DNA of 10,118 nt from NCBI GenBank assembly GCA_001275005.1, contig JWZX01000002.1, forward strand, positions 1 to 10,118, read 5' to 3'. Origin of the DNA: Chrysochromulina tobinii (lineage: Eukaryota > Haptophyta > Prymnesiales > Chrysochromulinaceae). Numbering within the stretch: position 1 is the stretch's first letter; the number at the start of each line of letters is the position of its first letter. The notes below the pieces were generated by a model. That model made no database searches and was not told the origin of the DNA. It saw only the letters and a list, made by a program, of their open reading frames with translations. The translations under genes and the position numbers were made by a program. Shown in pieces: positions 1 through 7,000 of this stretch.

Positions 1-162
1 GATGCGCAGCGCCCGCTGCACGTCGCCGAGGGTGTCCGTCCTCTTCTTTGGGCGGTGCCCGGGGGGCTCGTGCTCGGGGGCCTCGTGCGCGGGGGCCACG
101 TGCCCGGGCTCCTCGCCGGAGCCGTCCCCGTCCTCGCTCCCCGTGCCGGCTTCGGGCTCCAT
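1..162 (-). CDS. Hypothetical protein, N-terminal 54 residues (runs off the left edge)
   Basis: On the minus strand an ATG at 162-160 opens a frame that stays open for 54 codons to the window edge, so only the N-terminus is visible. It begins MEPEAGTGSEDGDGSGEEPG, an acidic Gly/Glu-rich leader. A His/Pro/Glu-rich stretch follows with a loose repeat of the type HEAPEHEPPGH, then a basic patch RPKKR at residues 38-42 that could be a nuclear localisation signal. The frame ends in TDTLGDVQRALRI, which looks like the start of a folded helix. I do not recognise the family. The start is supported by the purine at -3 and by the change from non-coding sequence upstream. The gene diverges from the SUI1-domain gene, and the palindrome array lies between them. 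A nuclear protein is a guess from the basic patch alone. Confidence 0.5.
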   Translation of the reverse strand, partial: MEPEAGTGSEDGDGSGEEPGHVAPAHEAPEHEPPGHRPKKRTDTLGDVQRALRI

Positions 163-287
163 CGCGGGGCCTTAGCTGCGGCGGCGCAGGTGAATGGGAC
201 GGGAGGACGGCGCAGCGTCCACTGCCGACGGCCGCGCCCGCCCGCCACCGGCAGCTCGCGTCGAGCGACGGCGATGCGTCGCACTGA

Positions 288-522
288 CGCACATCGCACT
301 GCGCACCGACGCACAACGCATTGCGCTCTGACGCAAAGCGCGCGCGCTCTGCGCTTCCGACGCAAATCGCACGCGGCTCCGACGCAATTGCGGCAGGAGA
401 ACCGCGCAATTGCGGCTGTTTTTCACGCAATTGCGGCTGATTTTCACGCAATTGCGTCGGAATTCGGACGCAATTGCGTCGGATCTCGGGCGCAATTGCG
501 TCGGGTTTTGGGCGCAATTGCG
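288..522. repeat. Array of the 10-bp palindrome CGCAATTGCG at 21-22 bp spacing
   Basis: Perfect copies of the self-complementary decamer CGCAATTGCG start at 383, 405, 426, 447, 469, 491 and 513, giving steps of 22, 21, 21, 22, 22 and 22 bp. Diverged copies with the same phase precede them at 288 (CGCACATCGC), 310 (CGCACAACGC), 332 (CGCAAAGCGC) and 361 (CGCAAATCGC). The flanks are less conserved, often GA before and TCGG or GGCT after. The step is close to two turns of B-DNA, so each core would face the same side of the helix. A multimeric binding site for a dimeric transcription factor is the reading I favour. A 22-bp minisatellite whose unit happens to contain a palindrome is the alternative. 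Confidence 0.85.
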
Positions 523-539
523 GCACGATTTGCGTGTGA

Positions 540-570
540 GTCTTCTCTGACCCCAAAGTCTTCTCTGACC
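540..570. repeat. 13-bp direct repeat upstream of the SUI1-domain gene
   Basis: GTCTTCTCTGACC occurs at 540-552 and again at 558-570, separated by CCAAA. The repeat is pyrimidine-rich and lies 17 bp before the ATG at 587. It could belong to the promoter or 5' leader. If the TAG at 596-598 is a splice acceptor, it could instead form part of the polypyrimidine region of an intron. Confidence 0.6.
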
Positions 571-586
571 GACCCTTCCTACATCG

Positions 587-598
587 ATGGCGGCCTAG
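587..598 (+). other. In-frame ATG-GCG-GCC-TAG: aborted start or splice acceptor
   Basis: The codons ATG GCG GCC TAG lie directly before, and in the same frame as, the SUI1 domain that opens at 599. Met-Ala-Ala with ATGGCGGCC is a very typical eukaryotic start context, but the fourth codon is a stop. Either the TAG ends an intron (pyrimidine-rich CCGACCCTTCCTAC lies upstream) and the real start is on an earlier exon, or the stop is read through, mutated or a sequence error. Confidence 0.45.
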
Positions 599-2960
599 CG
601 CGTGACCGGGACAAAGAAAGGCGGTTTGCCAGTTGAGGTGCAGAGGCGCAAGCATAACAAGACGGTGACGCTCCTGTCGCTCGCAAACGTGCGCGGTGAC
701 CACCAGCTGCTGCTCAGCCATCTGAAGACGGCCTTGGGCACCGGTGGTGCCATCGTGGACGGCGCCATCGAGCTTCAAGGTGAGCGTGCCGAAGCACTGG
801 AGACGTGGCTGATCGCGCACGACGCCATCGAGGGAATGGCCAAGCCCAAGGCGCCAAAAGCGGCCGCATCACCGCCACCGCCACCACCGTCGCAGCCGAC
901 TGGTGCGCACCAGCCAGCCAAGACACGTCCACCCGATCGGGCTTCCCGCCCGGCTTCGACGGCCTACGGCAGATTTGTTGCCCTCTGGAAGTCGTGGCCC
1001 TATTGGGACCATGACTGGTCGCAGCTGCCGCATCGTTGGGAGGCGGCTCAGGCGGCTCCGGCGGCCGGGAACGAAAGCGACCTCGAGGGCGGCAGTGTCG
1101 AAGGCCTCGCCGCAGCGACGGCCGCAGTGCGCGCTTCGGGTGGCTCGGCTCATGAGATGATGGAGGCGGGGCTCCGTGCGCTCGGCATGCTCGCCGAGCC
1201 GAGCTCCTTTCGCCAGAGCCGTGCCGAGCGGGCGCAGCTCCATAAGGCAAACGCCCAGCCGCCCGCGCGGACCTCAGCAGCGATGCACCGACCGGCGGCG
1301 GCGGCGGCCGCAGCCCCCCCCGGGCTTGGATACCCCCCGCAGTGGAGCGCCGTCGCCAGCAGCGCCGCCCACGGATGGCAGAGCCATGGCGGCGGCGGCG
1401 GCGGCCGTGGCGGCGGCGGCCGTGGCGGAGGCCGGGGACACGAAAGCGAGAGCAGCGGCAGCCGTGGGTGCGGTGGCCGAGGGCGCGTTGTGGGCGTGCG
1501 AGCTGGCAGCCACATGCGGCGCGCTCTCAGCCACGGCGCCGTCCCGAGCGTTTCCGGCAAGGGATCGGGCAGCGGCCGGCGGGGCGCTCGGTACGGCGCT
1601 CGGGACGGCGCTCGGGACGGCGCTCGAGGCTTGACGAGCGACGATGAGTGGAGCGACGAGGACGAGGACGAGGACGATGACGATGCGGAATCGTGCCTGG
1701 GTGCGACGCAGTGGCGCCTCAGTGACCACTTACCAGCCGGACCCGGTGCTTCCTCTGTCGCATGGCCGCACCGCGCGGCGCCGTCGTGGGCGGGTCGTGC
1801 CCACGACGGCGCCAATGGTCGTGCCCACGACGGCGCCAACGGCCGGGCCCACGCGGACGAGGAGGACGAGGCACTGCAGCTCGCGCTGGCGCTCTCCCTC
1901 TCCGAAGGCCCCCCCGCCCAAGGCAGGCCGCCCCCGCCCGCGCCGCCGCTCCCACAGCAGCGCCCGCCACAGCGCCCACCAGCACCGTTATTGTCGCCTG
2001 TGCTTGCCGCGATCGAGGTGCGCCTTGAGCAGCAGCGGCGCGCGTACGAGCAGCAGCAGCAGCAGCAGCAGCTCGGGTGTGGCGCTGTGGCGAGCGGGGT
2101 CAGAGGGGCAGCCTCGTCGGCGCCGTCGTGGGCGCCTCCGGAGCGGCGGCCGTTGGTGACGTGCGAGGAGCTGTGGGGAGATCTCGATGAGGAGGAGGCG
2201 CTTGCTTTGGCCATCCGGTTGAGTGTGGAGGCGGAGGCGCGCCGTGACGAGCGTGCCCGGGCAAGGCAGCACGCTACTGCTCATCACGGCGCTACGACTC
2301 GAGATGCTACAGCTCATGAGGTAGTGGCGGCGGCGGCGGCGGAGGAGGAGGAGAAGGGCGAGGAGGCCCTGGAACGACGAGTGGGACGGAGAGGAGGAGT
2401 GGGAGGAGGAGTGGCAGGAGGAGTGGGAGGACGAAGCGGCGTGGGATGAGGGCGAGGCGTCGTGGGCCGAGGGGGCCAGGGAGGTGGCCTCCATGGCCGC
2501 CCCGAGTCCAACCCTTCCGCCAGGGCTGGCCAGCACGCACACGGCCAATAACAACGGCTTGAGTGATGCGGAGGCGCTCGACACGGCGCTTAATAACGGC
2601 TTGAGTGATGCGGAGGCGCTCGAGACGGCGCTGTGCTTGTCGAGAGAGGCGGCTGCTCGAGCGTCCCTACCACCTCCGCGCAGCCGGTCGACGCAGGCCC
2701 GGGCAGCAGCCGCCGCAGCCGCAGCCGCGCCGACTTTAACGGCTTGGGCGCTCTCGAGGCTCAAGCAGCTCTCCATGGATGAGCTCGTGGACGCTGATGT
2801 GTTGATACAGTACGTGCTGGCCATCGAGGACGATGCCGAGGTGACGGAGTTCGTGACGCAATTCTTGGGGGAGCGCGATGAGAGCTTCGCGTTTGCCCTC
2901 GAGCTGTGCGAGCGGCGACGTCAGGAGCAGACAACGGTTGACAATTACACCAAGGTATAG
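599..2960 (+). CDS. SUI1 (eIF1-like) domain protein with ubiquitin-interacting motifs and a GIGYF-like C-terminal helical region
   Basis: Residues are counted from the codon at 602. Residues 11-80 look like a SUI1 domain: a basic loop RRKHNKTVT, the strand-turn GTGGAIVDG and the signature IELQGE. eIF1, DENR and YciH use this fold to bind the small ribosomal subunit. Next come a Pro-rich linker, a Trp-rich patch (127-146), a Gly/Arg-rich box (263-295) and an acidic tract (346-363). Ubiquitin-interacting-motif-like helices lie at 419-436 (EDEALQLALALSLSEG) and 528-545 (DEEEALALAIRLSVEAEA), with seven Gln between. The frame stops at 2449, but clearly coding sequence resumes in another frame: an acidic Trp-rich stretch, a third UIM-like helix (AEALETALCLSREA) and, at nt 2742-2924, a region (DDAEVTEFVTQFLGERDE, then FALELCERRRQ) resembling the end of GIGYF/PERQ proteins. 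With one splice the product is about 765 residues. No in-frame ATG precedes the SUI1 domain except the one blocked by TAG at 596. SUI1 and UIM calls are good; the GIGYF likeness is tentative. Confidence 0.72.
1793..1840 (+). repeat. 24-bp tandem repeat coding for GRAHDGAN
   Basis: Two 24-bp units (1793-1816 and 1817-1840), differing mainly in the last base, are followed by a partial third unit. They encode repeats of the octapeptide GRAHDGAN in the linker just before the first ubiquitin-interacting motif. The in-frame period fits recent expansion within a disordered linker. Confidence 0.8.
2051..2071 (+). repeat. (CAG)7 tract coding for seven glutamines
   Basis: Seven CAG codons encode a short polyglutamine tract. 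It follows a charged helix-like stretch (IEVRLEQQRRAYE) between the first and second ubiquitin-interacting motifs. Confidence 0.9.
2321..2381 (+). other. Frame change in the SUI1-UIM gene: candidate 61-nt intron or indel
   Basis: Coding sequence before this point uses the frame of 602. After it, the frame of 2382 carries the acidic Trp-rich region and the C-terminal domain. A GT-AG interval GAG|GTAGTG ... GACGAG|TGGGAC of 61 nt joins the two frames exactly at a codon boundary. However, it lacks a pyrimidine tract and its interior still reads as acidic protein (EEEEKGEEALE). That makes a one-base surplus, or a +1 shift, somewhere in the purine-rich 2341-2372 equally possible. Confidence 0.45.
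2553..2636 (+). repeat. 42-bp in-frame tandem duplication around the third ubiquitin-interacting motif
   Basis: A 42-bp unit at 2553-2594 is repeated at 2595-2636 with few differences. It encodes NGLSDAEALDTALN and then NGLSDAEALETALC. The second copy continues into LSREA and so resembles a complete ubiquitin-interacting motif, whereas the first lacks the Ser-x-x-Glu end. The exact 14-codon period confirms that this frame is translated. Confidence 0.85.
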
Positions 2961-2996
2961 CTACTGAGATCTGAGTATTGTGTACGAACCGTACTA

Positions 2997-3042
2997 ACGT
3001 GACAGGAGCGACTACAGACACGTGACAGGAGCGACTACAGAC
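2997..3042. repeat. 23-bp tandem duplication
   Basis: ACGTGACAGGAGCGACTACAGAC is present at 2997-3019 and repeated at 3020-3042. A further TACAGAC tail follows at 3043-3049. It sits about 40 bases after the stop codon of the SUI1-UIM gene, in the presumed 3' untranslated region. Confidence 0.9.
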
Positions 3043-3187
3043 TACAGACGGTGCGGCTTTCGACGCGACACTCTGCATAGATGTTTCGCTCGTCTCTCCC
3101 TCTAAGCGTCAGGGAGCGGCCACGCATGCCGGGCCACGACGTCCAACACCGCCACAGTAAAAAACGAAAACCTCCCAAGCCACCCCC

Positions 3188-3207
3188 GTAAGTAAGTAAG
3201 TAAGTAA
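3188..3207. repeat. (GTAA)5 microsatellite
   Basis: Five GTAA units run without interruption. On the plus strand the run contains four overlapping GTAAGT words, identical to a consensus 5' splice site. The run is likely a plain tetranucleotide microsatellite in the convergent intergenic region. Confidence 0.9.
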
Positions 3208-3347
3208 ACGCATGCCTACAGGCAGCGCACATGTGGCGAGGGGGGCACCCCCAGGCATACAAAGCGTGTACGGTGTTCAGCAAACCGAGTGCAGAGGCTG
3301 ATGAAAGCCATCAGTCAACACCCGTTTGCGGCTCAAGAGCTGCGGGG

Positions 3348-3932
3348 TTAGTCACGATCGTGCACTCTCCCTCTCGCCCGATCTCGTAGCCGTGCCCTCC
3401 ATTGTTGCAAGTCCCTTTCTCTCTCCTGTCTCTGCCTAATGGCCTCCCGTCGTGCAGCGCGCCTACTCGGCGCTGGCGCTGCTGCCGCGGACCCCGAACC
3501 AAACAGCTCCGCTTCGAGCCTCCTCGCCTCTTGACGCAGATCCTTCGAGAGGAATGTAACGCTGACCCAGGATTCCTCCCAGAGGTCCCCATCAGAGTCT
3601 TCACCCTCCCATTCCACGAGTACGTCCAGAGGGCGGCCTCGCCGTCCCTCGTGCCGTCGCACCGCCATGATGCGACGCACCGCCCATCGTCCTCCGTCGT
3701 CTGCCTCCTTCATCAGAGGCATTGTACGTTGCGCTTTTTTTGGTCCATGTACTACGTTGTGATCTCCCCATCCGCTGCAGCATCCCCCCCGTAACGGCTG
3801 TAGCCAGCCTGCATCCTGCAGGGCCATAATAACTGTTTCGTTCCCGACCAGTAGATCCGCCAAAGCGCCTGACTCCTTGTGAATCGTCCGCGCGCTTGCA
3901 CTGCTCGACCCCACATTCAAAGCACCATCCAT
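3348..3932 (-). CDS. Small chromodomain-like protein
   Basis: This is a 194-residue frame from an ATG at 3932-3930 to TAA at 3350-3348. Residues 82-143 resemble a chromodomain: WAVRRIMAVRR, then LDVLVEWEGE, then DLWEESWVS and a terminal helix ending RRLEAELFG. This follows the usual order of an aromatic start, a strand ending Val-x-Trp-x-Gly, Trp-Glu and a C-terminal helix. Chromodomains bind methylated histone tails; related ones end the integrases of chromovirus retrotransposons. Trp83 and Trp108 could form part of an aromatic cage, but the third position, normally Phe or Tyr after WKG, is Glu111, so methyl-lysine binding is doubtful. After the domain come an Ala/Pro linker and an Arg-rich helix (from about 157) that may bind nucleic acid. 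The N-terminal 70 residues look unlike folded protein, so translation may instead begin at the ATG before PLMKEADDGG. I see no integrase or reverse transcriptase nearby. The frame is the same as that of the giant gene upstream. Confidence 0.5.
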   Translation of the reverse strand: MDGALNVGSSSASARTIHKESGALADLLVGNETVIMALQDAGWLQPLRGGCCSGWGDHNVVHGPKKAQRTMPLMKEADDGGRWAVRRIMAVRRHEGRRGRPLDVLVEWEGEDSDGDLWEESWVSVTFLSKDLRQEARRLEAELFGSGSAAAAPAPSRRAARREAIRQRQERERDLQQWRARLRDRARGRVHDRD

Positions 3933-4007
3933 CGAACTTGCCCCTACCGTCACACATCGTCCTCGTAGCAGTCGTTCCGTTGCGCGAATGAGGGCCTCGC
4001 ACAGCCT

Positions 4008-7000
4008 TCAAGTTGAAAACTCGCGAATCTCGCCACTGGATAGCCGCAGCCACAGCTCGCGACGCTCGCTTTCGGATAGCCGCGGCCGCAGCTCGCGAAT
4101 CTCGCCACTGCTCTCACTGGGAAGAGGCGGTTTCGTGGCGACCACCTTTCCAAAAGTGGAGGAGCTCGATGAGCACATAGGAAGAAGGCACTGGGTGGCT
4201 GGAGCCTGTGGGGTCGTCTTCTTTACCGGGGCCGAAGGCTCGAAGCTGGTAGATTTGCTCGAAGAGCTGAGGCCAATCTTATGAGGCGTCTCCTGGCCGT
4301 TCTGCCTGTTATTCGAGAGGTTCCCGGTGTTGGGGACCTTGTTCAGCATGGATTTGAGCATCCGGTTGCGCATAGCGTGTTTGTACAGGTTCGTCCGGAT
4401 ACGCTGGCTCGCCCAGGCGTGCGTCTCCAGTTGTTCGAGCGCGAGGATCTGCTCGCGCACGTCGCTTCCGGAGACGGGCGAGGCAGTCGTGGCCACGCGC
4501 AGCATGGACTGCGAGCGGCTCATGTCGTAGCTGAGCAAGCCAAAGGAGACGAAGCTCCAAAAGTCCTGCACCTTCTTGGCCATGGTGTGGAAGAGCACGA
4601 GAAAGCCCACAAAGCGCTGCAGCGAGGCGAGGCGCGTCTCGTAGAGCACCTGCACATTGCGCTGGCGATCCATCATGTCACCCACACTCGGGTATTCCGC
4701 ACGCCGGTGGGGCTTGCGCATCCACGCGCCCACATAAGGCTGCTCGATGGCATGGATGGACATCAGAGCACGCACGGCTGGCGCGGAGTAGTCCAAAGTG
4801 TCCGAGTCGGCGATGTCGTCGAGCATTTGCCTTGTCGAAGCATGCGACTTTGTTTGCAGCTGCGACATCTTGCCCATTAGTGCGGTTGAGCCCCCCACCT
4901 GCTCGCCTACAGTGTCCAACGTGTCCAAGGGTTGGGCTCGCATCGGTTGCTTGGCGGCAGAAACTACAGCCTTGAGGAGCGCGGCTCTGCGCTGCTTGAA
5001 CGATTTGCTTCCGCCGCTTGGCCCGTTTCTGTAGCTCGCCTCGTCGCTATCGTCGGTAACCGTCGAAGGACCGCGCATTCCCGAAGGAGATGTCGACGGA
5101 CCGCGCATTCCCGAAGGAGATGTCGAAGGACCGCGCAATCCCGAAGGAGATGCTGAGGGAGACTCTGAGGTAGAAGCTGGAGAACACGTCGAGCACGTCC
5201 ATGGGGCTCCCTGCGAGCGTTGCGTAGATCCCGCGGATGCGGATCCCTGCGAGCGTTGCGTGTCCTCAGGTGTTTGACTCGTACCGTCGCTCGGTGAAAT
5301 CGTCCCCATTAGGATCGACAACCCCTTTCCGGTCCGCCGTGCGATCATGGAGCGGATCGAGACGGGCTCCGCGAGATAGTTTGGATTCAGGTTCTGCTTG
5401 ACGAAGGACTCGGCGCTGTCGATGGGCTTGTCCCACGCAGCCTCGAGAGCTGCTGTCTTATGGATGCTCGGCAGGTTCAGCTTGCCTTTGGAGCGAGCTG
5501 CCTGGGGCGACTTGGAGTGGATAGCACCGCCGAAGTTTCCATGACGCCGCTGATTCGCAACATCCTCCCCAGGCCAGGCACCCCTCCTGACCCCATTCGG
5601 GGAGACGCCGTTGGAGCCACCGTGGGCGCTCCTATCCTTCGAGGCGGCATCGAGGAGGAGCTCGCACAGAAACTTGGGCCGCACCGTGGGCAGCACGAGG
5701 CACGCGTTGGTGAGATCGATCTTATGCGCGTGATGGCCGAGCGTGAAGCACTCGCAGTTGGCACCCAAGTTCTCGATGGCACACGCCTGGTTGATCGCGA
5801 GATGAATCATCGAATCAGCCGAAGTGAGTCCGTTGAGTCGCGCGTCGGGGCGGCCGATGGCAAGGAGCGAGCCGCGCCGGACGCGATGCGTGAACCTGTG
5901 CACCAGGTGGTCCTGTGGATTCGCCGACCAGACCTGCAGGTCGGCGATCGAGTACGAGAGCGCGAAGAGCTTTGAGAGGAAGGCCTCGGTGCATTGCGCG
6001 ACCCACGGGACGTCGCCGATGAGCAGTGTGCGCCCGGCGACCCGATGCATGAGTGGTCTGCCCTGGATCAGCCGCAGACACCACGCCGTCCAAATCGGGA
6101 GGAAGATGTAGATGATCGAATCGAGTACGCCGATTATGTACTGCCACTGCATACGCCCGATCTGGTCGGCGTGCATGGCGCTTGGTATGTTCGCGAGGCC
6201 GTAGGCGAAGGCAGCGGAGAGGGGTGTGGCGCCAATGATGACCGTGGCCGCGATGTAGATGGCGGAGAAGATCCAGCAAGACGCGCTCTCCAGAATGTGC
6301 TGTGCCCAGCGCAGGCCCTGCGCACGCAGCATCTGGTTCGCATCCGTGACGACCGCCTCCACCTCGTTTCCCACCTTGATCATGCGAGCGGTGCGCCGCT
6401 TTTCGAGCCTGGCAAAGAGCTTGAGCGAGAACTCGATGTAGCCCAACTCGAGCAGCACGCCGGCGATGAGCTGGATGAGGCTGTCTATCCACTCGCTCAG
6501 CTGCTTGCCCGTTGGGAAGCAGCAGCACGCCCAGCGCCGGAGGCAACTGCCGCTGCTGGCCGCCGACTCGTCGGACCGGTCGAGACGGTCGATCGGGTTT
6601 CCGTATGTATCGACGTCGTATGCCTTGACGCCGACGATGAGCTCAATGGCGCGCAGGTGGTCGGGAAGGAAGCCGTGGAGCTCTTGCACCTCCTCGCGCA
6701 CATGGCTCGCGTGCGTCGTGTCGACGAGGTAGTTCATTGTGAAGAGGAGCACGTGTGAGAGGAGCGAATGCATCGCCACCACCGAAATAGAACACGCCTC
6801 GCTCGTGCGCACGCCCGCAAACGTCGAGAATGTATATGAGGAGAAGCCGGCCTTCCCTCCCCCGCCCACGGGGTTCTTGCGCGCGTTCGCTTCGCGCACG
6901 GCGCGCCCGATCTGCGTGTCCCACTCCGAGCCCACGATGAACATTTCAGTGGTGACATTCTTGAGGAGGTGGCACACGGAGAGGACTGGGAAGGTGCCGC

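Larger units (their letters stand above)
163..598. promoter_or_regulatory. Divergent intergenic region between the left-edge gene and the SUI1-domain gene
   Basis: This stretch lies between two ATGs that point away from each other (162 on minus, 587 on plus), so it should hold both promoters and 5' leaders. From 163 to about 285 it is plain GC-rich sequence in which I see no motif. From 288 to 522 it holds the 22-bp palindrome array. From 540 to 570 a 13-bp direct repeat sits just before the plus-strand gene. I found no convincing TATA box. Frames open across it have no ATG and are carried by the repeat. Confidence 0.5.
2961..3347. other. Convergent intergenic region, 3' ends of two genes
   Basis: This 387-base stretch lies between the stop of the SUI1-UIM gene (2960) and the stop of the chromodomain gene (3350-3348 on minus), so it should hold two 3' untranslated regions. 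I see no AATAAA-type signal. It contains the 23-bp duplication at 2997-3042, an A-rich patch near 3156-3172 and the (GTAA)5 run at 3188-3207. Short frames open across it on the minus strand show no recognisable protein. Confidence 0.5.

Noticed and set aside
288-522. CRISPR-like array
   Set aside because: The repeated core is only 10 bp, the sequences between are 11-12 bp and themselves partly repeated, there are no cas genes, and the setting is eukaryotic.
55-636. Plus-strand frame of 193 codons across the divergent promoter
   Set aside because: It starts with GTG, not ATG, its peptide is Ala/Arg-rich translation of the palindrome array, and it runs antisense to the better N-terminus at 162-1.
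1150-2824. Long minus-strand frames of 278 and 354 codons
   Set aside because: They are Ser/Ala/Pro/Arg-rich mirror images of the GC-rich low-complexity coding sequence on the plus strand. They show no domain, whereas the plus strand shows SUI1 and UIM motifs.
3402-3794. Plus-strand frame of 130 codons
   Set aside because: It is antisense to the chromodomain reading and has no recognisable feature.
3348-3953. Complete retrotransposon carrying the chromodomain
   Set aside because: No reverse transcriptase, integrase catalytic core, protease or long terminal repeats are visible around it in this window.
4008-4010. TGA read as selenocysteine
   Set aside because: I see no selenoprotein context such as a Cys/Ser-rich redox motif around the codon and no obvious SECIS-like hairpin downstream. 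A plain stop in a slipping repeat is simpler.
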